This document shows positions 16,539 through 23,994 of a stretch of DNA of 64,000 nt, in pieces. Position numbers and translations under genes: made by a program. The stretch covers positions 36,800-100,799 of the forward strand of contig NZ_BCQF01000008.1 of NCBI RefSeq assembly GCF_001544295.1, given 5' to 3'. The stretch's first letter is position 1, and every line of letters begins with the position of its first letter. The notes under the pieces were generated by a model. It worked only from the letters and a program-made list of their open reading frames with translations, searched no databases and had not been told where the DNA came from. The DNA is from Enterococcus pseudoavium NBRC 100491. GTDB taxonomy: Bacteria > Bacillota > Bacilli > Lactobacillales > Enterococcaceae.

Positions 16539-17736
16539 CTGGTAATAAATCGTCATTTTTCGAAAGAATAGCGCCCTCTTGAACATAATCAATCGCGTTA
16601 ACTACTTGTTGATCTGACTTCGCATATAAGTGACCGTAAGTTCCTAAAGTGATTTGGATATTCGCATGGCCCAATCGCTCTTGAATCGATAGCGGTTGAA
16701 TATTCTGCTCAATCAGAAATGCAACATGAGAATGTCGTAGCGCGTGAAGTTTAATCGGTTTGACACCCGCTTTTTTAGCAGCCTCTTTTAACCAGTTTGC
16801 GAAAGAATAAGGTGGCGTAAATGTTCCGTCCAACTGAGCAACATATTCAAAATTTCCAATTCGTTTTTGCAAGTCATACCACTGTCTGAGCTTTAATGAA
16901 AGTTTCTTTCCCATCCCAATCGTTCGATAAGCACATTTCGTTTTTGGAGTCGAGAAGTACCAATCATCTTTTGTATTATAAATTAGTGTCTTCTCAATCG
17001 TTATCGTGTTTTTTTCGAAATCTACATTCGACCAAGACAAAGCTTCAAGTTCTCCAATCCGAATGCCAGTATAAAAGAGCATTTCATACACAATCTTCCG
17101 ATGGTGGGTTTGAATCTTATCGTCCTTCAATTCATTCATCACTTTTAGAAACTCACTGTGTTCCCAAAACTCAACTTTCTTATTATCAGAAAGAAGTGAA
17201 GAAACATCATCAACGGGATTTTTAGCAATCACCCCCTCTTTAACAGCCCGATCCAATACAATTTTTAAGTGTCCCCGAATCCGATTGATATAAGATTTTG
17301 ATAACGTTTCGCCATTGACTTTTTTCCGCGAATTGCGTGACTCTGTCTGGCTTAGTTCAAATAACCAATCCTCAATATCGTGACTTGTAATATCTCGAAC
17401 ACGAAAATGATAGAAAAACTGCATTCGCTTTTCGAATATGAATTGCGCATTCTCATATGTTTGACTCTTCACCTGTCTCTCGTACCATTTTACAAACCTA
17501 TCCTTGTAAAACTCTTCGAAAGTCATTTGATTGGTAGAACACAGTTGATTAGGAACTGTCTTGTTGAAATCATGTGTTTCCATATACTTGTCATAAGCAA
17601 TTTTGGCATCTTTTTGTGAAGCATAACCTCGTTTAGTCTTCTGAACCTTTCTTCCATCTTCATCTATGCCCAGATATGCTCGGAAGAACCATTTTTTTGT
17701 CTTTTTATCTTGGTAAATATTTTTAATTTTTGGCAT
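16534..17736 (-). CDS. int: Tyrosine-type site-specific integrase
   Basis: This 400-residue recombinase would integrate and excise the element. Its N-terminus has the arm-binding AP2-like domain (IYQDKKTKKWFFRAYLGIDEDGRKVQKTKRGY), then a SAM-like core-binding domain (about 75-185) and the catalytic domain. Catalytic residues visible are Arg in TGIRIGELEAL, the HxLR box in LHALRHSHVAF, the GHANIQIT region and the nucleophile Tyr near LGTYGHLY. The layout and size match integrases of the Tn916/lactococcal phage type. The putative att core overlaps its stop codon, as is common when int lies at an element end. Confidence 0.93.
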   Translation of the reverse strand: MPKIKNIYQDKKTKKWFFRAYLGIDEDGRKVQKTKRGYASQKDAKIAYDKYMETHDFNKTVPNQLCSTNQMTFEEFYKDRFVKWYERQVKSQTYENAQFIFEKRMQFFYHFRVRDITSHDIEDWLFELSQTESRNSRKKVNGETLSKSYINRIRGHLKIVLDRAVKEGVIAKNPVDDVSSLLSDNKKVEFWEHSEFLKVMNELKDDKIQTHHRKIVYEMLFYTGIRIGELEALSWSNVDFEKNTITIEKTLIYNTKDDWYFSTPKTKCAYRTIGMGKKLSLKLRQWYDLQKRIGNFEYVAQLDGTFTPPYSFANWLKEAAKKAGVKPIKLHALRHSHVAFLIEQNIQPLSIQERLGHANIQITLGTYGHLYAKSDQQVVNAIDYVQEGAILSKNDDLLPV

Positions 17737-17795
17737 CGTACCATTCCTCCCTGTGCTTGAGAAAAGCTACTTTAATAGTACCGCGCTTGTACTGT

Positions 17796-17999
17796 TTATT
17801 CCGCAACTTGAATGTGAAAAAGATGTTCAATTACTCGAGATGGCACCACACCAACTTGGCGATTATTATAAAAATCTATTCCTTCAACCCGTGCAAGATA
17901 CGTTTTGCTCTCTTTAATCATTCGTGCAGCTTGACTAGGTTTAAAGCCCATTTCTATCAAAATTGCACGATTTACCATGAAATCACATTTTGTTTCCAA
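17796..17999 (-). CDS. DUF3173 family small protein (excisionase-like position)
   Basis: This 67-residue protein fits the DUF3173 pattern: NRAILIEMGFKPSQAARMIKESK, a YNNRQVG stretch and VPSRVIEHLF. DUF3173 proteins usually lie directly upstream of integrases in Gram-positive elements and are suspected directionality factors or small DNA-binding proteins. The chosen start is TTG 17999 after AGGGGGTGAGAGA; ATG 17978 is an alternative. It overlaps the preceding small gene by 28 nt, which suggests translational coupling. Confidence 0.8.
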   Translation of the reverse strand: METKCDFMVNRAILIEMGFKPSQAARMIKESKTYLARVEGIDFYNNRQVGVVPSRVIEHLFHIQVAE

Positions 18000-18187
18000 T
18001 CTCTCACCCCCTGATACTTTACTCCTTTTAAATTAATCCTCTTTATAATCAATTGTTTCTCATTCAATGGTTGTGTTATACTCGTCTTGTCGAGGCGGAG
18101 TACGTTGCACAACTTGTTGTGTAAGCAGTACTTTGCTTTTTTAGTAGCTTGTTTTCTCATTTGATATACTTTGTAGTTTTCGTTCAT
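17972..18187 (-). CDS. Small hypothetical protein of the element
   Basis: A 71-residue basic protein begins at ATG 18187, which follows AGGAGG with a 9-nt spacer. It is Lys/Arg-rich (MRKQATKKAKYCLHNKL) with no recognised domain. Its 5' part overlaps the 40-codon gene upstream in another frame, and its 3' part overlaps the DUF3173 gene. The good ribosome site argues that it is real; the composition alone would not. Confidence 0.5.
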   Translation of the reverse strand: MNENYKVYQMRKQATKKAKYCLHNKLCNVLRLDKTSITQPLNEKQLIIKRINLKGVKYQGVRDWKQNVISW

Positions 18188-18263
18188 AATACTCAACCTC
18201 CTCCTGATAATATTCTGGGTCTGCCTTCATATTTTGGAGAAGTTTAATCTGTCTTGGATTCAT
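18141..18263 (-). CDS. Small hypothetical protein (40 aa) downstream of rep
   Basis: A 40-codon frame starts 7 nt after the rep gene, with AAGGAG overlapping the rep stop codon, so translation is probably coupled. The peptide begins MNPRQIKLLQNMKADPEYY and is acidic in its middle (YYQEEVEYYERKL), predicted as a single amphipathic helix. No function is known. Confidence 0.5.
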   Translation of the reverse strand: MNPRQIKLLQNMKADPEYYQEEVEYYERKLQSISNEKTSY

Positions 18264-18269
18264 TTCTCC

Positions 18270-19373
18270 TTATTCAATAATCAAAGACAACAAGGAAGAA
18301 TGAAACATTTGATCCACTTGTGCAATAAAAGCTAGCGATGGCGAAACACCATGAATTAACCAATTCATACTTTTCTCAAAGCTTTGAGGAATTGTCTCTA
18401 AAGAAATGGTGATTGCGCCATGATTGCCAATAAAGGCTGCCCATTTTTTATCAACTTTTGCCCCTGGATCATTTGGATCACGGTCATAAAAACAAATTGC
18501 TCCATTAAGTAACTCAAAGAACAGTTTGGTTAAATCATGGGTTCTTGAAATAATCTTTGCTAAGCTTTGCGCTTTCTCTTTTCGATACCGTAGTTCAAAG
18601 CGATTTTTCACTTCTGCCTCTTCTAAAGGAATTCCTCGTCGCTTTCGTTGTTCATAATCCTTCTGATAAAAACAAAAGCGACATTGACTCTTCTTTGAGC
18701 CTAAATACAAGGTCTCGCCATTTGATTCATTATTTGTGATATCCGTCCCGCCATGGGATTCACTCACTTGAAAAATGGTCCACACATGGCCTAGCGTTAC
18801 CTTACGCTTTAGTTCTGGAATGCTGAGACTCCCCACAAAATCATCTAAAGTAAAATCAATCCGTGTAAAGTTTCCCTGATAATCTAATACCTTACGGAAG
18901 AACTCTTGCCAGTTTGATTTTGCGGTCTTCAAACGCATGGCAAGATGTTTACAGCCTTGACCTGAAAACTCCATCACGGTTCCTTTTACCGTATCGTCAA
19001 TGGAATACCGAATTGTGATTACTTGATTCCATACGTATTGGCCAATATAGCCCTTTGGCGCATAATCCAGTTCCTCAAAGCGTTCAATGGGCATGCCAAT
19101 GATTGCCTCAATCAGTTTTAAATGTTGATTCGAGAAAAAGTGAATGGTTAGATAATCAATCAAAACACGATTAACTGGAACTAGCTCTTCTTGCAAACTA
19201 TCCAGTATAAGATTCAATTTTTCTGCACTTAATTGTCTCGTTCCTTTTTCTACTTTCGATAATAACGATCTCGAAATTCCCACTTTTTCTGCTAAATATC
19301 GCTGGGTCCACCCCCTTTCTTCTCGAGAAACTCGAATCGATTCCCCGAGATCATGTTGATTCACTTGATTCAT
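18270..19373 (-). CDS. HTH-containing replication initiator/relaxase (Rep_trans, MobT type)
   Basis: The 367-residue protein fuses an N-terminal XRE helix-turn-helix (about 10-65: IRVSREERGWTQRYLAEKVGISRSLLSKVEKGTRQL) to a Rep_trans domain. RIDFTLDDFVG resembles the catalytic-region motif of this family, and ETLYLGSKKSQCRFCFYQKDYEQ and KNRFELRYR follow it. Tn916 Orf20/MobT belongs to the same group and nicks oriT to start rolling-circle transfer or replication. Here it is the likely initiator of the element. It starts the minus-strand transcript leading to int and is divergent from the XRE repressor. Confidence 0.87.
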   Translation of the reverse strand: MNQVNQHDLGESIRVSREERGWTQRYLAEKVGISRSLLSKVEKGTRQLSAEKLNLILDSLQEELVPVNRVLIDYLTIHFFSNQHLKLIEAIIGMPIERFEELDYAPKGYIGQYVWNQVITIRYSIDDTVKGTVMEFSGQGCKHLAMRLKTAKSNWQEFFRKVLDYQGNFTRIDFTLDDFVGSLSIPELKRKVTLGHVWTIFQVSESHGGTDITNNESNGETLYLGSKKSQCRFCFYQKDYEQRKRRGIPLEEAEVKNRFELRYRKEKAQSLAKIISRTHDLTKLFFELLNGAICFYDRDPNDPGAKVDKKWAAFIGNHGAITISLETIPQSFEKSMNWLIHGVSPSLAFIAQVDQMFHSSLLSLIIE

Positions 19374-19421
19374 AGAAAAACCTCCTTCTGCTATTTACTT
19401 GTCAAAGAACTACTGGACTTA

Positions 19422-19510
19422 TTTTAAGTACATATTAATTGTACGCTTGTATTTATTTTAAGTCAATATGTTTTGACTTTTTTTAAGTACGCACGTATAC
19501 TAAATTTAAG
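19422..19510. promoter_or_regulatory. Divergent rep/XRE promoters with repeated TTTTAAGT operators
   Basis: Minus-strand promoter for rep: TTGACT (19461-19466), 17 bp, TACAAT (19438-19443). Plus-strand promoter for the XRE gene: TTGACT (19473-19478), 17 bp, TATACT (19496-19501). Three copies of TTTTAAGT (19422, 19456, 19481) overlap or flank these boxes and are probable operators of the XRE protein. Confidence 0.65.
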
Positions 19511-19534
19511 AATTCATCCTGAGGAGGAGTTTTC

Positions 19535-20347
19535 ATGGAGATAGACAAGCAAGCAGTGGGCAATCGAATTCGGCAGATTCGCCAAGAGTTAAAGTTGAGT
19601 ATGGAGAAATTTGGCAAACTAATTGGTGATTTACCACGAAGTACAGTCAATAACTGGGAACGTGGAATTAACCTTCCAAAAACCGAAACCCTTCACCAAA
19701 TTGCAGAGGTGGGTCATGTCACAAACGAATATCTTTTGTATGGTGATCAAGAAAATCAATACATTTTAGAAATGCTTCAAAAAAAGGCTGGTAAGCTTGA
19801 TCCTAAGATTGAAGGACTGATAGTAGACGAAATGAAACAAGCCGGTCTTGTTAGTGAAAAAGAAATGGATCGGATGATTGAATTTTTTATTACAAACCTC
19901 ATTCCACCAACCGAACAAGACCAGTTTACTTTCCAATGTATCGATGAGAAAAAGCAACTTTACCTTGGTTCAACTAATTTTGGTAAAGAAGCGCAACTCT
20001 ATTTACAACATGATAATCAAAATCATATTCTGCACATAATGCCCTTTACCTTCTCCAACTTTAGTGTGGATCGCTTACTCGTCTATTTAGCAAATCAAGA
20101 ATCCTATTCCTATTTTGGGAAACATTTGCCCAAGAAACTTGTTGAAAAAGCCATCCTTCTATACTCGATCAATCAATCAACCGGGGATGTGCGAATTGCC
20201 CCGTTGGTCTATTCAAAAGAAACCGCTTCTTATCAGTACACAGAGGACAATCAATATCTACTAGAACAACGATATCTTTATCTACCATTCGTGATGGAAG
20301 TCGAGAAAGAACGTCTGTTAAACGCAGCGTATCCATCATCAAAATAA
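19535..20347 (+). CDS. XRE-family regulator of the element
   Basis: The 270-residue protein has an N-terminal helix-turn-helix (about 8-65: IRQIRQELKLSMEKFGKLIGDLPRSTVNNWERG). A long C-terminal region of unknown fold follows, with a lightly hydrophobic stretch (HILHIMPFTF) but no metal or peptidase motif. Such proteins act as the switch controlling int, excision and replication genes of mobile elements. It is divergent from rep, over shared operators. SD GAGGAGGAG precedes ATG 19535. Confidence 0.83.
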   Translation: MEIDKQAVGNRIRQIRQELKLSMEKFGKLIGDLPRSTVNNWERGINLPKTETLHQIAEVGHVTNEYLLYGDQENQYILEMLQKKAGKLDPKIEGLIVDEMKQAGLVSEKEMDRMIEFFITNLIPPTEQDQFTFQCIDEKKQLYLGSTNFGKEAQLYLQHDNQNHILHIMPFTFSNFSVDRLLVYLANQESYSYFGKHLPKKLVEKAILLYSINQSTGDVRIAPLVYSKETASYQYTEDNQYLLEQRYLYLPFVMEVEKERLLNAAYPSSK

Positions 20348-20434
20348 AGTGACAAGCTTTATAAGCATGTGACAAAGAAAATACTGCTAGGACACTCCCC
20401 AATGGGTAGTTGTCACAGTTTCCTGTTCTTTGTT

Positions 20435-20463
20435 AGCCCCCTGTTAGAACCGGGGGCTTTATT
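20435..20463 (+). terminator. Terminator of the XRE gene
   Basis: AGCCCCC (20435-20441) pairs with GGGGGCT (20452-20458) and is followed by TTATT. Confidence 0.75.
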
Positions 20464-20493
20464 CATGCAGTCCGGCTACGCCTTCCTGCAATA

Positions 20494-20549
20494 GACAAAA
20501 CTCCAGATCGGGTATTTCGCTTGTGGCGAAACCCGACCTGGAGTTTGTC
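20494..20549. terminator. Long hairpin between the two halves of the element
   Basis: A near-perfect stem of about 22 bp around a short loop (centre near 20522) separates the XRE gene from the arsenic-type operon. It can serve as a terminator for the minus-strand operon. The remainder of 20550-20620 shows nothing else. Confidence 0.65.
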
Positions 20550-20620
20550 TTTACAGTATTATTTTGTACTTCTTTCGAATATCTCGAAACATCCAGTGAT
20601 TTTTATATAAATGATATCTT

Positions 20621-20857
20621 TCAAACTTCTTGCAATAGCTGTTTAATTTCCTTTGGTTTTGCAACCCGGCCACTAACAACTAATTTATCATCAATAATCA
20701 ACCCTGGAGTCTTCATCACACCAGCTTTCACGATTTCAGCCATATCTTCGACTTTTGTAATTGTTGGTGTCATACCTAACTCTGATACTGCTGTTTCCAC
20801 ATTTTCTTTTAACTTTTGACAGTTTTTACAACCTGGACCTACAATTTTGATTTCCAT
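20621..20857 (-). CDS. Small thioredoxin-fold protein
   Basis: This 78-residue protein has the motif C10-K-N-C13 and the cis-proline stretch KTPGLIIDDKLVVSGRV, typical of the small redox-active disulfide proteins found beside ArsP-like permeases. It probably supplies electrons or handles a thiol-bound metalloid for the neighbouring permease or ArsC. It is the last gene of the arsenic-type operon, 23 nt after the permease. Confidence 0.85.
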   Translation of the reverse strand: MEIKIVGPGCKNCQKLKENVETAVSELGMTPTITKVEDMAEIVKAGVMKTPGLIIDDKLVVSGRVAKPKEIKQLLQEV

Positions 20858-20880
20858 AATTATCTAATCCCCTTATTGTT

Positions 20881-21879
20881 TTATAAAGCTACACTATTGA
20901 AAGTAAAGCCAATCAATAAAATACCTACAATACAAATTGTGATAAAGATCCCTAACAATTTAGGTTTAACTACTCTACTTAACATGATTAATGACGGCAA
21001 AGACAACGTTGTGACAGACATCATGAATGCCATCAAAGTTCCCACTGGCACCCCTTTTGAGAATAGTGCTTCTGCTATTGGGAGAACACCAAAAATATCT
21101 GCATAAATAGGTGCCCCAATTAAGGTCGCAATAATCAGCCCAAACGGATTATTATTACCTAGAATGCTTTGAATAAAACTGGTCGGAATCCAATTATGAA
21201 TGAGCGCACCAATCCCAACTCCAATTAATACATAAAGCCAGACTTTACTGGCAACCTCTTTCACTTGCCCCCAACCATAAGACATTCTTTTCTTAATGGT
21301 ATAGGTTTCAACTTGGCTAAGACCTTCCTCCATTTCGCGAATATAATCTTGAACTTCATTCTCTAGGTGTAATTTATCAATGAGTGTACCTCCAATTACA
21401 GCTAGCAGTAATCCTAAAAGAACATAAGCTACCGCAAATTTCCAGCCGAAGAAAGACATTAACAAGATAATTGAGGCAATATCAACCATTGGTGAGGAAA
21501 TAAGGAAGGAGAAGGTTACTCCCAAAGGTAATCCAGCGGTTGTAAACCCAATAAAAATTGGAATGCTAGAACAACTACAAAAAGGCGTAACAGTTCCCAA
21601 AAGTGCTCCCAGTAAATTCCCCTTCCAACCTTTTAAGCCACCCAACAATACTTTGGTTCTTTCAGGTGGAAAAAAAGTCTGAATAACCCCCATGACAAAG
21701 ATTAATATTGTTAATAAAATAAAAATCTTAATTGTATCAAACAAAAAGAATTGAAGACTTGCCCCTATCTTGCTGTCTAGCGAAAGCCCAAAACACTCAA
21801 TTAATTTCCCCATCAAATCATTTAGCCAAACCATTTTTAATAATTGGTCGCTAATCCAAGTCCACATACCTTCCCCCAC
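20881..21879 (-). CDS. ArsP-like permease (PF03773 type)
   Basis: This integral membrane protein of 332 residues has about eight to ten segments. The conserved VTPFCSCSSIPIFIGFTTAGLP motif has C101 and C103, and a second PIYADIFGVLPIAEALF region mirrors the first. The family includes ArsP exporters of trivalent organoarsenicals and uncharacterised metal or metalloid permeases. With ACR3 and ArsC beside it, arsenical efflux is the best guess; the exact substrate is not proven by sequence. The motif cysteines are intact. Confidence 0.83.
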   Translation of the reverse strand: MGEGMWTWISDQLLKMVWLNDLMGKLIECFGLSLDSKIGASLQFFLFDTIKIFILLTILIFVMGVIQTFFPPERTKVLLGGLKGWKGNLLGALLGTVTPFCSCSSIPIFIGFTTAGLPLGVTFSFLISSPMVDIASIILLMSFFGWKFAVAYVLLGLLLAVIGGTLIDKLHLENEVQDYIREMEEGLSQVETYTIKKRMSYGWGQVKEVASKVWLYVLIGVGIGALIHNWIPTSFIQSILGNNNPFGLIIATLIGAPIYADIFGVLPIAEALFSKGVPVGTLMAFMMSVTTLSLPSLIMLSRVVKPKLLGIFITICIVGILLIGFTFNSVAL

Positions 21880-21890
21880 CCCTTTTTGAA

Positions 21891-22307
21891 TTACACATTT
21901 AACTGCTTCGATAATTCAATCATTCTCTTTTCGATTTCATCTCTTGTGTTTCGGAAGGCACTTCTAATTTCTTCTTCAGATCCTTTTGCTTTAGCGGGGT
22001 CTACTAAATCCCAATGAAGGTGAGTGCTTTCCTTTGGAATCATGGGACACTTATCTGCTGCGTCACCGCAAAGAGTGATAATCATGTCGGACTGATTAAA
22101 GTAGTCCAAATCAATCAAATCAGATGTTTGATTCGAAATATCGATTCCAGCTTCATCCATTATAGTCACTGCTCTAGGATTCAAGCCGTGAGTTTCAACG
22201 CCAGCACTTCGAATCTCCCAAGAATCGTCTAAGTATTTTTTTGCAAATCCTTCCGCTATTTGACTTCGACAGGAATTACCTGTACATAAGAAATAGATTT
22301 TTTTCAT
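21891..22307 (-). CDS. arsC: Arsenate reductase, thioredoxin-coupled (ArsC)
   Basis: The 138-residue enzyme reduces arsenate to arsenite. It belongs to the low-molecular-weight phosphatase fold: P-loop C8-T-G-N-S-C13-R14-S. The redox relay cysteines C80 and C87 lie in [12 protein letters not shown]. These match C10, C82 and C89 of the S. aureus type, which uses thioredoxin. Its start overlaps the arsB/acr3 stop by 4 nt. Confidence 0.94.
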   Translation of the reverse strand: MKKIYFLCTGNSCRSQIAEGFAKKYLDDSWEIRSAGVETHGLNPRAVTIMDEAGIDISNQTSDLIDLDYFNQSDMIITLCGDAADKCPMIPKESTHLHWDLVDPAKAKGSEEEIRSAFRNTRDEIEKRMIELSKQLNV

Positions 22308-23380
22308 TCATTTTCTCCTTTTGTCGGGAACCAATCTTTCGTTCCATTGATCAATTTTACTAATAACAACATAACAGGCACTTCTGTCAGAACACCTACT
22401 GTTGTCACTAGCACAACTGGTGAATTGACACCGAAAAGCGTAATTGCTACGGCAACCGATAATTCGAAGAAGTCTGAAGCACCAATCAAAGCTGCTGGCG
22501 CTGCCACATTATGAGGCTGTTTTGTCCATTTACAAGTAAAATAAGCAAAGTTTGCGGTAATAATATTTTGTAAGACTAAAGGCACGGCAATCATGAGAAC
22601 GTGAAACGGGTTGTTTAAAATAATATCCCCCTGATAAGTAAAAATGATTACCAATGTCAATAACAAGCCAATCGTTGTAATGGAGTCAAACTTTGGTAAG
22701 AAGCGATTATTAAAGTAATCAATTCCCTTACGTTTTATCATGAAGTATCTCGTCAATGCCCCACCAATTAACGGTACTAGCACAAATAGTAGTACAGAAG
22801 CAAAAAGAATATTCCATGGTACAAACACATTATTTACTCCTAAAAGGAAGGAAACAATTGGTACAAATAGGACAATGATTAATAAATCGTTAATTGATAC
22901 TTGAACCAAGGTATGTGCTGGATCACCTTTTGTAAGGTTTGACCAAACAAATACCATAGCGGTACATGGCGCTGCCCCTAACAAAACCGCTCCCGCCACA
23001 TAGTCTTTTGCTAAGTTTGCTGGGATAAAATTGCTAAAAACAACATAAAAGAAGAAAGAGGCTAAGCCAAACATCAAGAACGGCTTAATTAGCCAGCTTG
23101 TAATGCTAGAAATCATAATCCCCTGATATGTTTTTCGGACGTTCAGTATTGATTTAAAATCGATTTTCATCATCATTGGGAAAATCATAACCCAAGTTAA
23201 AACGGCAATTGGAATGTTTGTATTTAACACTTGATAGCTTTCTAATCGGTCTGCGACACTAGGTAAAAACTTTCCGATTAGCATGCCTGCTGCCATACAT
23301 AACAATACCCAAACTGTTAGATACTTCTCGAAAAAATTTATTGCAGGTTTTTCAGTTACTTCCGTAGATACATTGTTCAT
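22304..23380 (-). CDS. acr3: Arsenite efflux pump, ACR3 family
   Basis: The 358-residue membrane protein has about ten transmembrane segments. It shows the ACR3 signature [15 protein letters not shown] with the essential Cys (C139), and the second conserved region of helix 9 ([17 protein letters not shown]). It expels arsenite using the proton gradient. The gene follows arsR by 21 nt and overlaps arsC. Confidence 0.94.
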   Translation of the reverse strand: MNNVSTEVTEKPAINFFEKYLTVWVLLCMAAGMLIGKFLPSVADRLESYQVLNTNIPIAVLTWVMIFPMMMKIDFKSILNVRKTYQGIMISSITSWLIKPFLMFGLASFFFYVVFSNFIPANLAKDYVAGAVLLGAAPCTAMVFVWSNLTKGDPAHTLVQVSINDLLIIVLFVPIVSFLLGVNNVFVPWNILFASVLLFVLVPLIGGALTRYFMIKRKGIDYFNNRFLPKFDSITTIGLLLTLVIIFTYQGDIILNNPFHVLMIAVPLVLQNIITANFAYFTCKWTKQPHNVAAPAALIGASDFFELSVAVAITLFGVNSPVVLVTTVGVLTEVPVMLLLVKLINGTKDWFPTKGENE

Positions 23381-23401
23381 CCATAAGGCTCCTATCGTTT
23401 A

Positions 23402-23695
23402 CTAGCTAATTGATTTTTCTTTGATAAGAAGTTCCTTCAAAATTACTAGGAAATCCTCAACAAAATCTTCCTGTAAAGCGTAATGATGCCATTGACTTTT
23501 TTTCGTTACTTTGACAATTCCTGCCTTCTCTAAAAGCTTCATGTGGTGTGATAATGTCGGTTGAGTAAAGTCAAAATGCTCCAACACTTCACATGCACAA
23601 AGAGAGTCAGCTGTAGAAAGTAAGTCAACAATTTTCAGCCTTTTTGGATCAGCTAAGGCTTTCATGATGGTAGCAATCTGTTCATAGTTTTCCAT
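23402..23695 (-). CDS. arsR: Arsenical-responsive repressor, ArsR/SmtB family
   Basis: The 97-residue winged-helix repressor has the alpha-3 metalloid site as C33-A-C35 in SLCACEVLEHF and the recognition helix TQPTLSHHMKLLEKAGI. Arsenite or antimonite binding to the Cys pair should release it from DNA. It is the first gene of the operon and has a long perfect palindrome just upstream. SD GGAGGTCCTCC precedes the ATG. Confidence 0.94.
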   Translation of the reverse strand: MENYEQIATIMKALADPKRLKIVDLLSTADSLCACEVLEHFDFTQPTLSHHMKLLEKAGIVKVTKKSQWHHYALQEDFVEDFLVILKELLIKEKSIS

Positions 23696-23714
23696 GGAGG
23701 ACCTCCTATTGAAT

Positions 23715-23742
23715 TGTATATAGATAATTATCTATATACAAT
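23715..23742. promoter_or_regulatory. ArsR operator, perfect 28-bp palindrome
   Basis: The 28 bases at 23715-23742 are their own reverse complement, with ATAGATAATTATCTAT at the centre. The site lies about 20 bp before the arsR start and overlaps the -10 region of the promoter. Confidence 0.85.
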
Positions 23743-23768
23743 ATAGATGAACGCCTATATACGGTCAA
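23741..23768 (-). promoter_or_regulatory. Promoter of the arsenic-type operon
   Basis: The minus strand reads TTGACC (about 23763-23768), a 16-17 bp spacer and TATATT (about 23741-23746). The ArsR palindrome begins inside the -10 box. Confidence 0.7.
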
Positions 23769-23800
23769 GCGTTTCTGTCTTTTTATTTTCAACATCGTCT

Positions 23801-23912
23801 GGTAAAAATCTCTATCGCAAAGTTTTTCTAGCAAAGTATCTCTGGTAGAAAAACGTGGTAGAAAAAATAAAATAACACAAAAAAAGCGGCTTTTCAGCCG
23901 CTTTTGGTAGAA
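23801..23912 (+). repeat. GGTAGAA repeats near the element's right end
   Basis: GGTAGAA occurs at 23844-23850, 23857-23863 and 23906-23912, with a variant GGTAAAA at 23801-23807. They lie between arsR and the right att core, where arm-type integrase sites would be expected. A GGTAG also precedes the left core. Confidence 0.45.
23882..23905. terminator. Bidirectional terminator at the element's right end
   Basis: AAAAGCGGCT/AGCCGCTTTT is a 10-bp stem with a 4-nt loop, A- and T-flanked. It would stop potABCD read-through from entering the element. Confidence 0.8.
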
Positions 23913-23915
23913 GAT

Positions 23916-23928
23916 TGGAAAACTCAGA
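23916..23928 (+). repeat. Putative att core, potD-side copy
   Basis: TGGAAAACTCAGA is identical to 16526-16538. It lies 66 nt downstream of the potD stop codon. Confidence 0.65.
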
Positions 23929-23994
23929 TAGAAAAAGAAGGATTTTTAGCTCTTTAGAACGTTGATAAATCCCCATTCTCGCTGAGTTTTGCCA

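Larger units (their letters stand above)
16526..23928. mobile_element. Putative 7.4-kb integrative element with arsenic-type cargo
   Basis: The span is bounded by a 13-bp direct repeat. One end carries a tyrosine integrase whose stop codon lies in the repeat, followed by a DUF3173 protein, two small genes, a HUH-type Rep/MobT protein and an XRE regulator. The other end carries a five-gene arsenic-type operon. No conjugation coupling or secretion genes are present, so if it transfers it would need helper functions. It lies between a TVP38 gene and potD. The boundaries rest on the repeat alone. Confidence 0.65.

Noticed and set aside
16526..20620. Element ending between the XRE gene and the arsenic-type operon
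   Set aside because: No second copy of the 13-bp core was found at 20348-20620, while an exact copy lies beyond arsR, so the arsenic genes are placed inside.
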